This document shows, piece after piece, positions 48,777 through 57,138 of a stretch of DNA of 64,000 nucleotides (the first letter of the stretch is position 1; each line of letters begins with the position of its first letter). The stretch is from an uncultured Anaeromusa sp. GTDB lineage: Bacteria; Bacillota; Negativicutes; Anaeromusales; Anaeromusaceae. The notes beneath the pieces are model-generated. The model had not been told where the DNA came from and made no database searches. It was given only the letters and a program-made list of their open reading frames with translations. The position numbers and the translations under genes were made by a program. The stretch is from contig NZ_OY781460.1 in NCBI RefSeq assembly GCF_963676855.1, forward strand, positions 124,001-188,000. Reading direction: 5' to 3'.

Positions 48777-49289
48777 ATGACTATGAAACCATTGGATTTT
48801 CACATTCCCGCTTCACAAGCATTGGAAATTTTACAAAAGGGGGCGTTCCTGACAACGCAGACCCAAGGGAAAGTCAATACCATGACGATTGGTTGGGGCA
48901 GCGTCTCTTTTCTCTGGCGCAAGCCCATGTTTCTCGTTATGGTGCGTCCTTCGCGCCATACTCACGGCATGATCGAAGCTGCTAAAGAATTTACCGTCAC
49001 TCTGCCGCTTGATGACCAATTAAAAGAAGCCTTGGCTTTGTGTGGCAGTAAATCCGGACGGGATATGGATAAATTGGCTGCCGCCGGCTTGACTGCACTG
49101 CCAGGACAGAAAATTTCCACCCCGGTTATTGCCGGTAACTGCATCCACTATGAATGCAAGGTTGTCTACCGTCAGGATATGGACCAAGACGCCCTAGCTG
49201 CTATGTTGCAGCATTCCTGCTACGCCAGCGGCGACTACCACACTATGTATTACGGCGAAATCGTCGCCTGCTACCAGACGGAAAAATAA
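48777..49289 (+). CDS. Flavin reductase family protein
   Basis: A 170-residue FMN-binding split-barrel protein. GAFLTTQTQGKVNTMTIGWGSVSFLWRKPMFLVMVRPSRHTH is the FMN-binding block, and FTVTLPLDDQ and GRDMDKLAAAGL follow, as in flavin reductase-like proteins of anaerobes. It may be a flavin or flavoredoxin-type electron carrier. ATG 48777 (four bases after AAGGAG) and ATG 48783 (ten bases after) are both possible. Single gene. Confidence 0.87.
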   Translation: MTMKPLDFHIPASQALEILQKGAFLTTQTQGKVNTMTIGWGSVSFLWRKPMFLVMVRPSRHTHGMIEAAKEFTVTLPLDDQLKEALALCGSKSGRDMDKLAAAGLTALPGQKISTPVIAGNCIHYECKVVYRQDMDQDALAAMLQHSCYASGDYHTMYYGEIVACYQTEK

Positions 49290-49290
49290 G

Positions 49291-49330
49291 AACGAACAAG
49301 AAAACCTGCGGATACGCAGGAGATGGAAAC
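49291..49330 (+). repeat. Small hairpin element after a stop codon
   Basis: ACGAACAAGAAAACCTGCG with CGCAGGAGATGG, directly after the flavin reductase stop. A related string, ACGAACAAGAGTCGCGGGAG then TCGCGAGATGG, follows the tex stop at 14375-14405 with different stem bases that still pair. Confidence 0.4.
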
Positions 49331-49354
49331 GAAACTCATTATATAATTCAAAAT

Positions 49355-49389
49355 AAAACCGGAAGGCTTAAAAAGCCTTCCGGTTTTTC
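49355..49389 (+). terminator. Terminator after the flavin reductase gene
   Basis: AAAACCGGAAGGC pairs with GCCTTCCGGTTTTT. Confidence 0.85.
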
Positions 49390-49392
49390 GTA

Positions 49393-49428
49393 ATAACTCC
49401 TCTGCTTACTCTGTTACTCTGTGTTCCG
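49393..49428. repeat. Dispersed repeat, TTACTCTGTGTTC family
   Basis: CTTACTCTGTTACTCTGTGTTC here matches GTTACTCAGTTACTCTGTGTTC at 63675-63696 at 20 of 22 bases, and both are preceded by ATAACTCCTCTG. The shorter GGAACGGAACACAGAG occurs at 23728 and 51840. Confidence 0.6.
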
Positions 49429-49443
49429 GTCTCCCAAATTTCC

Positions 49444-50817
49444 TTAGCGCACGCCAATGTTGCGGTACACCTGCCGACGTTTCCAGAATTGGCTGCGAAA
49501 CAGGCGGCTGCGACTGTCCCAGAAATCAAAAACAACGGCATCTTTCTTCCCGGCCGAAGGCCGCATAATGCGTCCCACTTCCTGTTCCACCGCAGCCGCC
49601 GCCCGCTTGGGCGTCGCCAAAAACAGGCGGTCCAAATGAGTCAGGTCCAAACCTTCCCGAGCTAGCTGCGTCGCCAAAAGAATATCTACCTGCCGCGCCT
49701 GAGATCGCTCCATAATTTCCTGGCGCTGGCTTTTTTTTAAATCCGCCGTCAATACCTCCACCCTCAAGTCCGGCAACGCCTCCTGCAGCCATAACGCCAG
49801 TTGGCGCAAATGCTCTTTACGTTCGGAAAGAACCAGGCTGAAATGCCCCGGCGCTTCACGGCGCAGCGTATCAACAATCAATCGATTTCGTTCATTATTG
49901 GCGGTCAGATACGAGAGCGCTTTGGAGTACTGCAGGCGGTCATCCTCCATGAAATCGTCAGCCAGCTCAAACTCGGTTTCCACTACCACCAATTGCGGTG
50001 AAAGCGTGCCGGTTTGGCAACGGCCAATTACATGCAGCACCGGCCCCCCTGCCGCCACAATCATGGGGGTTAAGCCATCTTCCCGCTGCGGCGTTGCGCT
50101 AGCCCACAGACGATATAATGCCGCAAAGCGACCCACCGTACGATAGAAACTGCCAGCCGCCAAATGATGCGCCTCGTCGACAAAGACCGCCCCAAAGGCT
50201 TTTTCCAACGGCTGCAAATCCGCTTTCGCCAAGGTCTGCACCAGTGCTAAGGTCAGATGAGACCCCAAGGCAACCTTGCCCTCAGCAATTTCGCCAATTT
50301 GTTCATCCGCAAGCCCCAAGCATTCCACCGCTCGCTGCCGCGTCTGATTCAACAGTTCCTTCGTATGGGTCACCCACAAGGCCGGTTGGCCAATACGCGC
50401 CATAGCCTCTAGCATAATAATTGTCTTGCCGGAGCCACAAGGAGCCACTACGCCCCCCTGGCGTCCCTGTAAGAGGGCCGTCACGGCTCCTTCTTGATAC
50501 GGCCGCAGGCAAATGCCGGATTGAAACGCCACCGGGTCTTTCAAACAAGTACGATTATCCCAGCTGGCTTCGACCTGCTGCCGGCCCAAATGGTAGCGTA
50601 GCGTCCGCGCATAGCCCCGGGGCAACGTCAAGGTCTGGCCGCGCCATTTATAAAGTTGAATATCCTTCGGCTTGCCCCAGACGGAATAGCCATGCCTTCG
50701 CGCCGCCTGATACTCAGGGTTGGCCAAGGTCAAATCCTGCAACACCGCTTCCATTAACGCCGGAAACTGCCGTATACCTGATACTTTCAGGCCCTGGTCC
50801 ACGCAAATCCGAACCAT
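49444..50817 (-). CDS. DEAD/DEAH-box superfamily 2 helicase
   Basis: A 457-residue helicase of the XPB/type III restriction-like SF2 group. The N-terminal region (about 1-100) is followed by LRPYQEGAVTALLQGRQGG, Walker A APCGSGKTIIM, LWVTHTKELLNQT, the DEAHH box in VFVDEAHHLAAGSF, SATPQRED (motif III), and the second RecA domain with LATQLAREGLDL and GRIMRPSAGKKDAVVFD (motif VI). It is likely a DNA translocase or helicase in repair or mobile DNA control. No nuclease or methylase gene accompanies it. AAAGGAGGGG precedes ATG 50817. Confidence 0.9.
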   Translation of the reverse strand: MVRICVDQGLKVSGIRQFPALMEAVLQDLTLANPEYQAARRHGYSVWGKPKDIQLYKWRGQTLTLPRGYARTLRYHLGRQQVEASWDNRTCLKDPVAFQSGICLRPYQEGAVTALLQGRQGGVVAPCGSGKTIIMLEAMARIGQPALWVTHTKELLNQTRQRAVECLGLADEQIGEIAEGKVALGSHLTLALVQTLAKADLQPLEKAFGAVFVDEAHHLAAGSFYRTVGRFAALYRLWASATPQREDGLTPMIVAAGGPVLHVIGRCQTGTLSPQLVVVETEFELADDFMEDDRLQYSKALSYLTANNERNRLIVDTLRREAPGHFSLVLSERKEHLRQLALWLQEALPDLRVEVLTADLKKSQRQEIMERSQARQVDILLATQLAREGLDLTHLDRLFLATPKRAAAAVEQEVGRIMRPSAGKKDAVVFDFWDSRSRLFRSQFWKRRQVYRNIGVR

Positions 50818-50908
50818 GCCGCCCCTCCTTTTCCCTGCAAAATCTTTCTATGTATAATTATAATATGCAAGAGCCTGGAAGAAAAGCATTTTCGAACATA
50901 TTTTCTCT

Positions 50909-51760
50909 TTAGCTTAAAGGTTGTAAGGTCCGCTGTCGCTTGGCAAAGACGGCAATTTGGTCATAGCCAACCGATTGGGCGTAGGCGGCGGCTTCCTCGA
51001 TATAACGGCCGCAGTCTTCAGGCTGGTGGGCATCAGACGACAAAATGACCGGCAGCCCCTGCGTCCGCGCTTCTTTCAGGAAATCCGGATACGGCGATAT
51101 TTCTTCAATAGGATACCGATACAGCGTACCGGTATTAATATCTGCAGCCATATCCGCCGCTTTCAACGCCGCCACGGCCTGCTTCACATAGGGCAGAGCA
51201 TCGAAAGTCGGTAAATGTTTGAACAAGCGAATGTTGAAGGGATGACCCAGCACATCATATAGGCCGGAAGCTGCCAGGTTCTTAATCGCCTCTACATACT
51301 GCCGATATAAATCCTCTAGATTCTTCGTGTCCCACACTTTCATCAATGCTGAAAAATCATAACCCCAGCCTTCCAGAAAATGCACAGAGCCAATGACATA
51401 ATCAAATTGGTACGGAGCCAGCACCTTGGCCACTTGGGCCTGATCCTTAAAATTGCAGACCTCAATACCGGTTTTCACCGGATATCCCAGCGCTTTGAGT
51501 TTGTCCATAAAAGTCAGATACTCTTCGAGGCGGTAGCGAAATTTCCCCTTCTTCAGCCATTCCTTTTGAAAGCGGCCAATCTCCGAATCGTCCAAAATCA
51601 AGTCCTGCTCGTAAAGGGGTTGAAACTCTACAAAAGTATGACTATGCTCGGAAATACCAATTTCATCAATGCCCCGCTTAGCGGCATGCTCAAAAAATCC
51701 TTTTACCCATTCTAAATCATAGCTTCCATATTCAAAATGCATGTGATAATCAATACGCAT
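50909..51760 (-). CDS. PHP-domain histidinol-phosphatase family protein
   Basis: A 283-residue PHP phosphoesterase. RIDYHMHFEYGS holds the first metal histidines, GISEHSHTF the next, KTGIEVCNF, YVIGSVHFLEGWGYD, DVLGHPFNI and ILSSDAHQPEDCGRY complete the metal site. It is like HisK/HisJ, which dephosphorylates histidinol phosphate, but with no his genes nearby another phosphate ester is possible. ATG 51760 with GGAGG eight bases upstream is the start; the longer frame to 51946 is not supported. Confidence 0.88.
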   Translation of the reverse strand: MRIDYHMHFEYGSYDLEWVKGFFEHAAKRGIDEIGISEHSHTFVEFQPLYEQDLILDDSEIGRFQKEWLKKGKFRYRLEEYLTFMDKLKALGYPVKTGIEVCNFKDQAQVAKVLAPYQFDYVIGSVHFLEGWGYDFSALMKVWDTKNLEDLYRQYVEAIKNLAASGLYDVLGHPFNIRLFKHLPTFDALPYVKQAVAALKAADMAADINTGTLYRYPIEEISPYPDFLKEARTQGLPVILSSDAHQPEDCGRYIEEAAAYAQSVGYDQIAVFAKRQRTLQPLS

Positions 51761-52099
51761 TTCCAATTCCTCCTCGCCATATCTCGGGTATAACGTTTTA
51801 TGTTTCGCCTGTTTTGCGGCAATCTCCTGCTTTGAGAAAGGAACGGAACACAGAGGAACAGCGACGGCACGTGAAGTGCCTAGTGCCGGTTGCGCCATGG
51901 ACGGCATAGCAACCGGTCTCCGCCATAGAAAAGCCAGAGGAGTCATGCGAGGGAACGAACGAGGCTATGGTGGCCGTGACTGTATTTGAGACTTTTTTGG
52001 AGCAAGACGGTCCGCAGGACGCAAAAACAGGAGACGACGGATAAATAAAAAAGCAAGAGGACCGGCAGCAAGCCGGTCCTCTTAGTTCTTTTATTTGAT
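51761..52099. other. Intergenic region with palindromes and a terminator
   Basis: No gene was seen. It holds GGAACGGAACACAGAG (51840-51855), a hairpin GGCAC/GTGCC (51866-51880), a second hairpin CCGGTTGC/GCAACCGG (51886-51916) and the permease terminator. The GC-rich hairpins resemble those at 6814-6930 in style, not in sequence. Confidence 0.5.
52050..52083 (-). terminator. Terminator of the amino acid permease gene
   Basis: A 12-bp stem AAGAGGACCGGC/GCCGGTCCTCTT; on the minus strand it is followed by GCTTTTTTATTT. Confidence 0.85.
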
Positions 52100-53482
52100 T
52101 CAGTCATTGCCTTCGAGCACCGGGGTCCTGCACCAAAGGCGGCGCACCTTATACCAAAGAATAGGCAGAACCAGAAAGGGAACACCTATGAATAATGCAT
52201 TGCGCAATTCGTCCACTAAAGCCATCACCAATAAACAGCCCACCTGCACCCAAATGCCGAAGTAAGTAACATACGGAAACAGGGGCACTTTGAAACGCAG
52301 ACTATCTTCTTCATCAGCAGCCTGCAACTGGTTACGAAAGTTCAACTGACTCCAGCAGATGGAAATCCAAGCCACAGCGCCGGAAAAGCCGGATAAGGCC
52401 AGCAAATATGTATAGATGGTTTCACTGGCATCCAGCGAATAGGCTACCACTCCGATCCAGCAGGCCAAAACTGACAACACCGTCGCATTTTGAGGCACGC
52501 CTTTGTCGCTCAGACGTCCTAACCAAGAAGGCGCCATACCCTCGCGAGCCAGAGCATACAACGCACGGCTGCAGCCGTACAAACCAGAATTAGAACAAGA
52601 AATGGCCGCCGTCAGGACCACAAAAGAAAACAATGCACCCGCCCATTCCAGATCGTACGCCGACAACGCGGCGGCAAAAACGCTTTCTTCCAAGCTGGCC
52701 TTATCCCACGGATAAATGGTAACTAAAAGTCCCAAGGGAATAATATACAAAGACAGAATTCGCCAAACAATATTTTTAATCGCCATCGGAATACTTTTCG
52801 CCGGATCTCGACTCTCGCCGGCAGCTAAGCCAATGATTTCCGAGCCCTGGAAATTCACCAAAATGATGACCATCGTCAAAAAGACCGCCCAATAACCATT
52901 CGGAGCTACGCCTCCACTGGAGAGAAGCACCGAAGAGCCCAAAAATCCTGCACTGCCAACAAGGCCAAGGAAAATCAGACAGCCCAAGACCACAAACAAC
53001 ACTAACGCCGCGACCTTGATTAACGCCAGCCAAAATTCTAGTTCCCCAAAGGTTTTAACATAGGATAAATTGATAAACGTGATCAAAAGACCAAAAAGCA
53101 CCGCCCACCACATCGTACTGATATCTGGAAAAAAATTATTCATAATAATGCCCCCGGCAATCATTTCCGAAGGCACATAGGTTACCCAAGTCAGCCAGTA
53201 ACACCAACCCACGCCGCAAGCCCAGGATGGAGAAATATACTCTTTGGCATAGGTGACAAAAGAACTGGCTACCGGTCTGGCTACGGCCAGCTCGCCCAGA
53301 CAAAACATCACCGCCAGCACAATTAAACCGCCCAGCAAGTAGGAAAAAATAGCAGCCGGCCCCGCCTTACTCAGGACATATCCTGTTCCCAAAAAATAAC
53401 CGCTGCCAATAATGCCGCCAAGGGCGATCATCTGCAAATGACGACTTTTCAAACCGCGGACCATAGTACGTTCTTGCTGCAT
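52100..53482 (-). CDS. Amino acid permease, APC superfamily
   Basis: A 460-residue inner-membrane permease with about 12 hydrophobic segments. GLKSRHLQMIALGGIIGSGYFLGTG is the diagnostic first helix of the AAT/GABA-type APC permeases, and NFQGSEIIGLAAGESRDPAKSIPMAI is the conserved loop before helix 7. The substrate is open; AnsP/ProY/GabP-like amino acids are likely. AAAGGAGG precedes ATG 53482; the 28-residue longer frame is not supported. Single gene with its own terminator. Confidence 0.93.
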   Translation of the reverse strand: MQQERTMVRGLKSRHLQMIALGGIIGSGYFLGTGYVLSKAGPAAIFSYLLGGLIVLAVMFCLGELAVARPVASSFVTYAKEYISPSWACGVGWCYWLTWVTYVPSEMIAGGIIMNNFFPDISTMWWAVLFGLLITFINLSYVKTFGELEFWLALIKVAALVLFVVLGCLIFLGLVGSAGFLGSSVLLSSGGVAPNGYWAVFLTMVIILVNFQGSEIIGLAAGESRDPAKSIPMAIKNIVWRILSLYIIPLGLLVTIYPWDKASLEESVFAAALSAYDLEWAGALFSFVVLTAAISCSNSGLYGCSRALYALAREGMAPSWLGRLSDKGVPQNATVLSVLACWIGVVAYSLDASETIYTYLLALSGFSGAVAWISICWSQLNFRNQLQAADEEDSLRFKVPLFPYVTYFGIWVQVGCLLVMALVDELRNALFIGVPFLVLPILWYKVRRLWCRTPVLEGND

Positions 53483-53688
53483 GCTTTTTTCCTCCTTTGT
53501 TGTCTTCTTGCAATGCACTTGCTTTATCATAAAAGAATCCGGCCTGCTTGTAAATACTTTCTCCATATTTTTTCAGCATTTTCAGCTGTATTTCTATGTT
53601 TTTTCAGAGTCAACTGCATTTGCATCATGTTATCAGTTGTTTATTTCTAGTTTCCTCTGTTTTTCACCAAAAAGCTCAATTAAACTTC

Positions 53689-53729
53689 AAAAGCCCCTAC
53701 AAGCCATTTTGTGGCCTGCAGGGGCTTTT
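53689..53729 (-). terminator. Terminator of the D-lactate dehydrogenase gene
   Basis: AAAAGCCCCT pairs with AGGGGCTTTT and is extended by CA.GCC/GGC.TG pairs inside. It lies about 70 bases after the stop. Confidence 0.7.
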
Positions 53730-53797
53730 GTGCCCAAAAACCTCAGTTAGGTGTCCCTCACATCCGCTAAAGACCCCTTAGTCTTTATTACAAGACT

Positions 53798-56635
53798 TTA
53801 CACGTTTCCCTTCGCTCTTGTCGCGCGATCCACCAAATATGCCACCGATTGATAGCTTAAGCCACTGGCGCTGGACAAGCCAATCTCACAGGTACGGCTG
53901 TTGGAGTAACCAGAGGTGGTTTCCGGAGGCAGCGCTTCTTTGATGCCTTCCAGTGCCGACGCATTCAATTCCGGCGTTTCAAAACCGGCGTCGCCCGCAA
54001 AACCGCAGCATTTGATTTTAGGCGGCCGCACCACTTTGGCCGCGCATTTCTCCGCTACCGCGATAAACTTGTCTTGCAGGCCCATCTTGATCGAGCTGCA
54101 GGTGACATGAGCGGCCACCGTTTCCGGCAGTTGCGTAAATTCTAGTTTATCCAGCAGGAAGTCGTAAATAAATTCCGCCGGTTCATACAATTTCAAATCG
54201 CTTTTAAATACCCGTCGCATCCGATACACGCAAGGGCTTGTGTCGCACAAAACAGGAATCTCGCCATTATTGCTGGCTTTGAGCAGCTTCTTCTCCAATT
54301 TCGCCGCCATGCGGTCACCGATATCAGGCAACCCTTTACTTTCAAAAGGCATGCCACAACAAAGCGCCTCCATATCCGAAGGATAAATCACCGCATAGCC
54401 CGCTTTTTCCAGCACAGATACCATCGCTTCTGTCAAAGAGCGAGCATCCCGGTCTTCTTTAGCTGGCCCCATATTGCGTCCCAAACAACTGGGGAAGTAA
54501 ACTACCTGATGCTGCGCTTTTTCTGGCTTAAGCTTGGTTTTAGCCAGAACCGCAGCTTTGGGCATCCATGGCGTCCACTGCGGTGAAGCACCGCCCGAGA
54601 CGGTATGTGCCATTTTAGAAAGGCTGTTCATGGCATTGGTTCCCAACAAGGAATGCGCAAAAGAAGCTAGTCCCAAAGCAATGCGAGCTGTCGAGGTAAT
54701 GCCGGCAAAATGGCCTGCCACAAACTCGGCAATGCGCCGTGCGTCCTGGGTCATATGCTGCGCCCGCCAATGCTTGGTATGATCGCCGGTATTGATCTTC
54801 ACCGGACACGGCAGCTGACACAGACCGTCCGTAGCGCAGGTCTTATCGCCAAAATATTCATAGCCCTTTAGCAGTTCCGCCAAGCGCTGCGGATCTTGCC
54901 CACTCTTTTGCAAACGCGCAATCTCCCGCTGCAACACAATGCGCTGGCGCGGGGTTACCGTGAGATTTCGCGAAGGACAGTTGCTTTCGCAATAGCCACA
55001 CTCAATGCATTTATCAATGAGAGGATGAGCCACAGCTGCAGGCTTGATGTTTTCCAAGTGCAAATTGGCTTTATCGGTGATAATTACATCGGGATTGATA
55101 AGCCCTTCCGGATCAAATAGCTTTTTAATGCGGCGCATGAACTGGTACGCCTGACGTCCCCATTCCATCTCCACGTAGGGCGCCATATTCCGTCCGGTGC
55201 CATGTTCCGCCTTCAAAGAACCATTGTAACGATTCACTACCAACTCCGCCACATCGTCCATTAAATCTGCATAACGCTTGATTTCCGTTTCATTGGAAAA
55301 ATCCTGAGAAAATACGAAATGCAAATTGCCGTCCAGGGCATGACCGTAAATGATGCCCTCATGATAACCATGCTTATCCATGGCGCGACGCAAATCAAGT
55401 GTAGCTTCCGCCAAATGCTCCAGCGGGAAAGCGACATCTTCAATTAGCACCGTCGTCCCAGCCGGGCGAACATTACCTACAGCCGGAAACACGTTTTTGC
55501 GAATGTCCCAAAACCGTTCGTACTCCGCCTTTACGGTTGTAAATTCGATAGGCATAACCGTCGAGATGCCATCCAGACGCTCTTTAACGCCGTCAATACA
55601 GCGATGCAACTCTTCATGATCGTTAGCCCGCACTTCCACCAAAATGGCGGTTACCTCTTCACCCAATTCCTTGAGATACGCCGGCATGCCTGGTTCATCT
55701 TCCACCGAGCGCAGACCGATGCGATCCACCATCTCCGTAGCCGATACCAACGGCCGATAGAGACGCATAACGCCCTGACAGGCGGTGCCGATATCCGGGA
55801 AGAAAATCATCGCCGAAGCTTTGTGCTCTTGCTCCACCACTGTACGGTAGGTGATTTCCGCAATAAAGCCCAAGGTGCCTTCCGAACCGATAAAGAGGTG
55901 ATTCAAAATGTCGAAAACGTCCTGGTAGTCTACAAATGCATTGAGGCTGTAACCGGTAGTGTTTTTAATTTTGAACTTATGCCGAATGCGCTCCACAAGC
56001 TCCGACTGCGCAGCGATCTCATCCCGCAAAAGCTCGATTTCCGCCAACAGTTCCTTATGGCTTTGGCGAAAAGCAATTTTAGAAGCTTCATCGCCTGTGT
56101 CAAGAAGCGTGCCATCCGGAAAAATAATTTTCATAGAGGCTACGGTTTTATAGCTGTTGTCGCTGGTGCCACAACACATGCCGCTGGCGTTGTTAGCGGC
56201 AATGCCACCGATCATGGCCGCATTGATCGACGCCGGGTCCGGGCCTATTTTACGCGCGTAAGGCTTCAGATACAAGTTAGCTTCTGCGCCAATAATCCCC
56301 GGTTCCAGCACGATTTTCTCTCCGTCTTCCAGCACTTCATAACGACCCCAAGCCCCAGTAAGCATGACCAGAACCGAATCCGTCACCGCTTGGCCGGACA
56401 AACTGGTACCTGCCGCCCGAAAGGTAAGAGGCACTTTGTGCAAATGAGCTGCATGAATGACAGCCGTAACTTCCGGCACCTTCCTCACTTTTACGACAAT
56501 TTTAGGAATCAAGCGATAAAAGCTGGCATCGGTACCATAAGCCAGGGTCCGCACCGGATCCGTAAAAATACGGCCTTCCGGGATGGTGCTGCGGATCTCA
56601 GCATAAAACTGTTGATACTGTTCCGGTAAATTCAT
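53798..56635 (-). CDS. FAD-binding and Fe-S D-lactate (2-hydroxyacid) dehydrogenase
   Basis: A 945-residue fusion of a GlcD-like flavoprotein and a GlpC/CCG iron-sulfur part, as in quinone-linked D-lactate dehydrogenases. The FAD (PCMH) domain, about 45-230, shows TFRAAGTSLSGQAV, PGIIGAEANLYLKPYARKIGPDPAS and NASGMCCGTSDN, and FIGSEGTLGFIAEIT is present. Ferredoxin-type ligands are CIECGYCESNCPSRN (about 540) and CATDGLCQLPCPV (about 600). Two CCG motifs follow (CCGMPFESKG, about 760; CCGFAGDAG, about 877). ATG 56635 is favoured over GTG 56644 by spacing from AAGGCGG. A Fur-like site lies just upstream. Confidence 0.93.
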   Translation of the reverse strand: MNLPEQYQQFYAEIRSTIPEGRIFTDPVRTLAYGTDASFYRLIPKIVVKVRKVPEVTAVIHAAHLHKVPLTFRAAGTSLSGQAVTDSVLVMLTGAWGRYEVLEDGEKIVLEPGIIGAEANLYLKPYARKIGPDPASINAAMIGGIAANNASGMCCGTSDNSYKTVASMKIIFPDGTLLDTGDEASKIAFRQSHKELLAEIELLRDEIAAQSELVERIRHKFKIKNTTGYSLNAFVDYQDVFDILNHLFIGSEGTLGFIAEITYRTVVEQEHKASAMIFFPDIGTACQGVMRLYRPLVSATEMVDRIGLRSVEDEPGMPAYLKELGEEVTAILVEVRANDHEELHRCIDGVKERLDGISTVMPIEFTTVKAEYERFWDIRKNVFPAVGNVRPAGTTVLIEDVAFPLEHLAEATLDLRRAMDKHGYHEGIIYGHALDGNLHFVFSQDFSNETEIKRYADLMDDVAELVVNRYNGSLKAEHGTGRNMAPYVEMEWGRQAYQFMRRIKKLFDPEGLINPDVIITDKANLHLENIKPAAVAHPLIDKCIECGYCESNCPSRNLTVTPRQRIVLQREIARLQKSGQDPQRLAELLKGYEYFGDKTCATDGLCQLPCPVKINTGDHTKHWRAQHMTQDARRIAEFVAGHFAGITSTARIALGLASFAHSLLGTNAMNSLSKMAHTVSGGASPQWTPWMPKAAVLAKTKLKPEKAQHQVVYFPSCLGRNMGPAKEDRDARSLTEAMVSVLEKAGYAVIYPSDMEALCCGMPFESKGLPDIGDRMAAKLEKKLLKASNNGEIPVLCDTSPCVYRMRRVFKSDLKLYEPAEFIYDFLLDKLEFTQLPETVAAHVTCSSIKMGLQDKFIAVAEKCAAKVVRPPKIKCCGFAGDAGFETPELNASALEGIKEALPPETTSGYSNSRTCEIGLSSASGLSYQSVAYLVDRATRAKGNV

Positions 56636-56667
56636 TCTCCGCACCGCCTTTGTAGAGATTTTTTAAG

Positions 56668-56686
56668 AAAAATGATTCTCAATATA
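56668..56686 (-). promoter_or_regulatory. Fur box-like sequence upstream of the D-lactate dehydrogenase gene
   Basis: AAAAATGATTCTCAATATA (plus strand) matches the 19-base Fur consensus at about 14 positions in reverse. It sits about 35 bases before the start codon. Confidence 0.4.
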
Positions 56687-56720
56687 TATTCTGCAAAGAT
56701 TCATTCTTTCCTGCCAAATA

Positions 56721-56744
56721 AAAAAACCGCTTTCGCGGCTTTTT
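56721..56744 (-). terminator. Terminator of the DUF4405-like gene
   Basis: AAAAGCCGC/GCGGTTTT stem with a four-base loop and a T-run on the minus strand. It touches the stop codon. Confidence 0.75.
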
Positions 56745-57051
56745 ACAATGATTTCATACCAACTACAGCAGCTAGCAGCAGCGCCGTTACAGCGCCCGCC
56801 TGCCAACAAGCAGCCCCGCTCAGGCCCAAATAGCGGCTTAAGGCCGCCCGATTCAGCCAACCATGAGCCAAGAAGATAACCGCCGCTCCCAAACTCAAAT
56901 AAATATGCACATCCTTATAAATTCCCTTAGACAGGCTCAAAAACTCCCCACGACCAGGCACTAACCACAAAACTAATCCCGTCACTAAGGAAATCAAAAA
57001 AAGGCTTAACGCCAATACGGTCACAGTCGGCCGCAGTCTTTCTAAATTCAC
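56743..57051 (-). CDS. Small three-helix membrane protein, DUF4405-like
   Basis: A 102-residue inner-membrane protein with three hydrophobic segments: VLALSLFLISLVTGLVLWLV, IYLSLGAAVIFLAHGWLN and AGAVTALLLAAVVGM. The histidines in DVHIYLSLG and FLAHGWLNR are spaced as in DUF4405 and cytochrome b561-like four-helix proteins, so heme binding is possible. GTG 57051 is the likeliest start (GGAAGGG eight bases upstream); the longer frame to 57105 lacks a ribosome site. Single gene. Confidence 0.65.
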   Translation of the reverse strand: MNLERLRPTVTVLALSLFLISLVTGLVLWLVPGRGEFLSLSKGIYKDVHIYLSLGAAVIFLAHGWLNRAALSRYLGLSGAACWQAGAVTALLLAAVVGMKSL

Positions 57052-57138
57052 TTTCAACACCCTTCCTTTTGTTCTTTTGCCTAGTATAAACAATGACTGT
57101 GACAACTTCGTTACAGCCTAATTACAGTTTACCCATCC

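Noticed and set aside
55604..56629. 341-residue plus-strand frame
   Set aside because: It is antisense to the well-supported D-lactate dehydrogenase gene and has no family motifs or ribosome site.
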